Shown piece after piece: positions 62,848 through 64,000 of a stretch of 64,000 bases of DNA. The notes beneath the pieces were generated by a model. The model was given only the letters and a program-made list of their open reading frames with translations. It had not been told where the DNA came from and searched no databases. The stretch spans positions 1 through 64,000 of the forward strand of contig NZ_LFML01000032.1 of NCBI RefSeq assembly GCF_001044425.1, in the 5' to 3' direction. Position numbers and translations under genes: made by a program. Position 1 is the first letter of the stretch; each line of letters begins with the position of its first letter. The DNA comes from Streptomyces roseus. GTDB lineage: Bacteria; Actinomycetota; Actinomycetes; Streptomycetales; Streptomycetaceae.

Positions 62848-62883
62848 GTTTCGCAGGCGTGACGAAGAGGTCGGCTGTGTTAC
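62848..62883 (-). promoter_or_regulatory. GlnR-type binding site upstream of amtB
   Basis: On the minus strand GTCAC-N6-GAAAC (62863-62848) matches the GlnR box gTnAc-n6-GaAAc exactly. A weaker unit, GTAAC-N6-GACCT (62883-62868), precedes it. The stretch 62697-63012 otherwise shows no gene; 62697-62850 would hold the promoter. GlnR activates amtB-glnK-glnD in S. coelicolor. Confidence 0.8.
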
Positions 62884-63012
62884 GCGTCCATGAACGGCGT
62901 CGGGCGTGGGCCGGCCGCGGCGGTCACCCGGGTGACCTGGCTGGGGGAGCCTGATCGGGCTGCACGGGGTGACTGCCGCGGCCGGGGCCTTCGGGAGCGG
63001 CCGCGGGGGCCG

Positions 63013-64000
63013 TCAGACGGCCTCCGCGGCCTCGGGGAGCCGGGAGGCGAGCTGGTCGGTCAGCTGGACCACGTCGGCGACGTCGCCGTACTCACGGGCG
63101 GCGCTGTCGACGGTCTTGCGGATCCGCGTGTTGACCCGCTCGGAGCGCACCTTTTCCGCCACCTTCAGCGCGCGGTCCACGAGGACGACGGCCTGCTCGG
63201 GCTCGCGGCGGAGCAGGTGCACGGTGGCCATGCCGATCAGGTTGAGGCTGTACGAGCGCTGGTGCTCCTCGTCCTTCTCGAAGAGGTCCACGGCCCGCTG
63301 CATCACGGGTTCGGCGAGGGAGGCGTACATGGGGCTGCGTCCGGCCACGTAGGCCAGGTCGCGGTACGAGTGGGAGTTCTCGCCGTTGAGCTCGGCCTCG
63401 GAGAAGAAACGGATCCAGTCGGGCTCGGGCTCGCCGCCGAAATCGACGTCGGAGAAGGTGTCCTCGGCCATGCGGACGGCCCGCTTGCAGCGGCTGGGCT
63501 GGCCCATGTTGGCGTAGGCGCGCGCCTCCATCGCATACAGCATGGCCTGGGTGCGCGGGCCGGCGCAGTCGCGGCTGCCGTACTGCGCCAGGTGGATGAG
63601 TTCCAGGGCGTCCTCGGGGCGGCCGAGGTGGATCATCTGGCGGCTCATGCTGGAGAGGATGTACGAGCCGAGCGGCTTGTCCCCGCCCTCCTTGGCGGCG
63701 TGCAGCGCGAGGACGAAGTACTTCTGCGCGGTGGGGTGCAGGCCGATGTCATAGCTCATCCAGCCGGCCAGTTCGGCGAGTTCCGCGGCGACCTTGAAGA
63801 GCCTGCGCATGACGGGCGCCGGGTGGTTCTCCTGGAGCAGGTCGGTGACCTCGTGCAGCTGGCCCACGACGGCCTTGCGGCGCAGTCCGCCGCCGCACTG
63901 GGCGTCCCACTGGCGGAACATGACGGTGGTGGCTTCGAGGAGGCCGAGTTCCGGTTCGGAGAGCCGGGGCGGGCGGTGGCCGCTGAGGGCGCCGGACGTA
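63013..64000 (-). CDS. nsdA: NsdA-like regulator, 5' end outside the window
   Basis: At least 328 residues of a TPR-type protein; the reading frame is still open at 64000, so the start lies beyond the edge. The internal methionine at 63921 (MFRQWDAQCGGGLRRKAVVGQL) is not the start, since upstream codons read LSEPELGLLEATTV in the same frame. Helical repeats include ALELIHLAQYGSRDCAG and AMLYAMEARAYANMGQPSR. NsdA of S. coelicolor represses sporulation and antibiotic production and lies next to amtB, as here. Its first, DNA-binding-like part is not visible. Confidence 0.85.
   Translation of the reverse strand, partial: TSGALSGHRPPRLSEPELGLLEATTVMFRQWDAQCGGGLRRKAVVGQLHEVTDLLQENHPAPVMRRLFKVAAELAELAGWMSYDIGLHPTAQKYFVLALHAAKEGGDKPLGSYILSSMSRQMIHLGRPEDALELIHLAQYGSRDCAGPRTQAMLYAMEARAYANMGQPSRCKRAVRMAEDTFSDVDFGGEPEPDWIRFFSEAELNGENSHSYRDLAYVAGRSPMYASLAEPVMQRAVDLFEKDEEHQRSYSLNLIGMATVHLLRREPEQAVVLVDRALKVAEKVRSERVNTRIRKTVDSAAREYGDVADVVQLTDQLASRLPEAAEAV

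Overview
The window is high-GC actinobacterial chromosome, almost certainly from a Streptomyces species. The evidence is GC-rich third codon positions, many GTG and TTG starts, whiG and nsdA, an array of four type I signal peptidases, and a conserved gene order. From memory, that order matches the S. coelicolor stretch from gabT back to nsdA. I see no insertion sequence, prophage, CRISPR array, tRNA or rRNA. About 60 protein genes are packed with short gaps.

Positions 1-27,000 form a metabolic and accessory half. It opens with a gene running off the left edge, gabT (GABA transaminase), a PAP2 phosphatase and a secreted GH18 chitinase whose promoter carries a DasR-type operator between its -35 and -10 boxes. 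A polyamine locus follows: FAD amine oxidase, potC, potB, potA, potD and an aldehyde dehydrogenase. A second polyamine locus at 19.7-24.5 kb has an orphan PotD, another aldehyde dehydrogenase, an Lrp-type regulator and an omega-aminotransferase. Together with GabT these genes could take putrescine to GABA and on to succinate semialdehyde. Between the two loci are a NADAR protein, a DUF4190 protein, a deaminase that is probably the aminodeoxyfutalosine deaminase of menaquinone synthesis, a glycerophosphodiesterase overlapping a two-component system, a penicillin-binding-like serine hydrolase and a small membrane protein with a double TetR-like operator.

Positions 24,600-32,800 hold an unusual ABC system, a LOG-family protein, a DMT-like membrane protein and a thiamine importer (thiB-thiP-thiQ). 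The importer is preceded by a TPP riboswitch followed by two hairpins, one of which covers the Shine-Dalgarno sequence.

Positions 32,800-64,000 are the conserved housekeeping half, mostly on the minus strand. In coordinate order: rlmN, cdsA, frr, pyrH, tsf, rpsB, an M23 peptidase, a TetR regulator, whiG, dprA, comM, yraN, a DUF2469 gene, a Nudix hydrolase, four lepB paralogs, rplS, trmD, rimM, a KH protein gene and rpsP. Next come an SprT-like protein, a eukaryote/archaeal-type proS (possibly a second copy), a methyltransferase, an ftsH paralog, ffh, and glnD-glnK-amtB with a GlnR-type site upstream. The window ends inside nsdA.

Nothing here is a clearly new multi-gene system. The most informative signals are regulatory: the riboswitch, the dre site inside the chitinase promoter, paired operators without an adjacent regulator, phased GGTGA repeats, and an excess of perfect DnaA boxes. 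Two enzymes also deserve attention because they are likely to be mis-annotated or duplicated: the deaminase at 14,124 and the prolyl-tRNA synthetase at 52,563.
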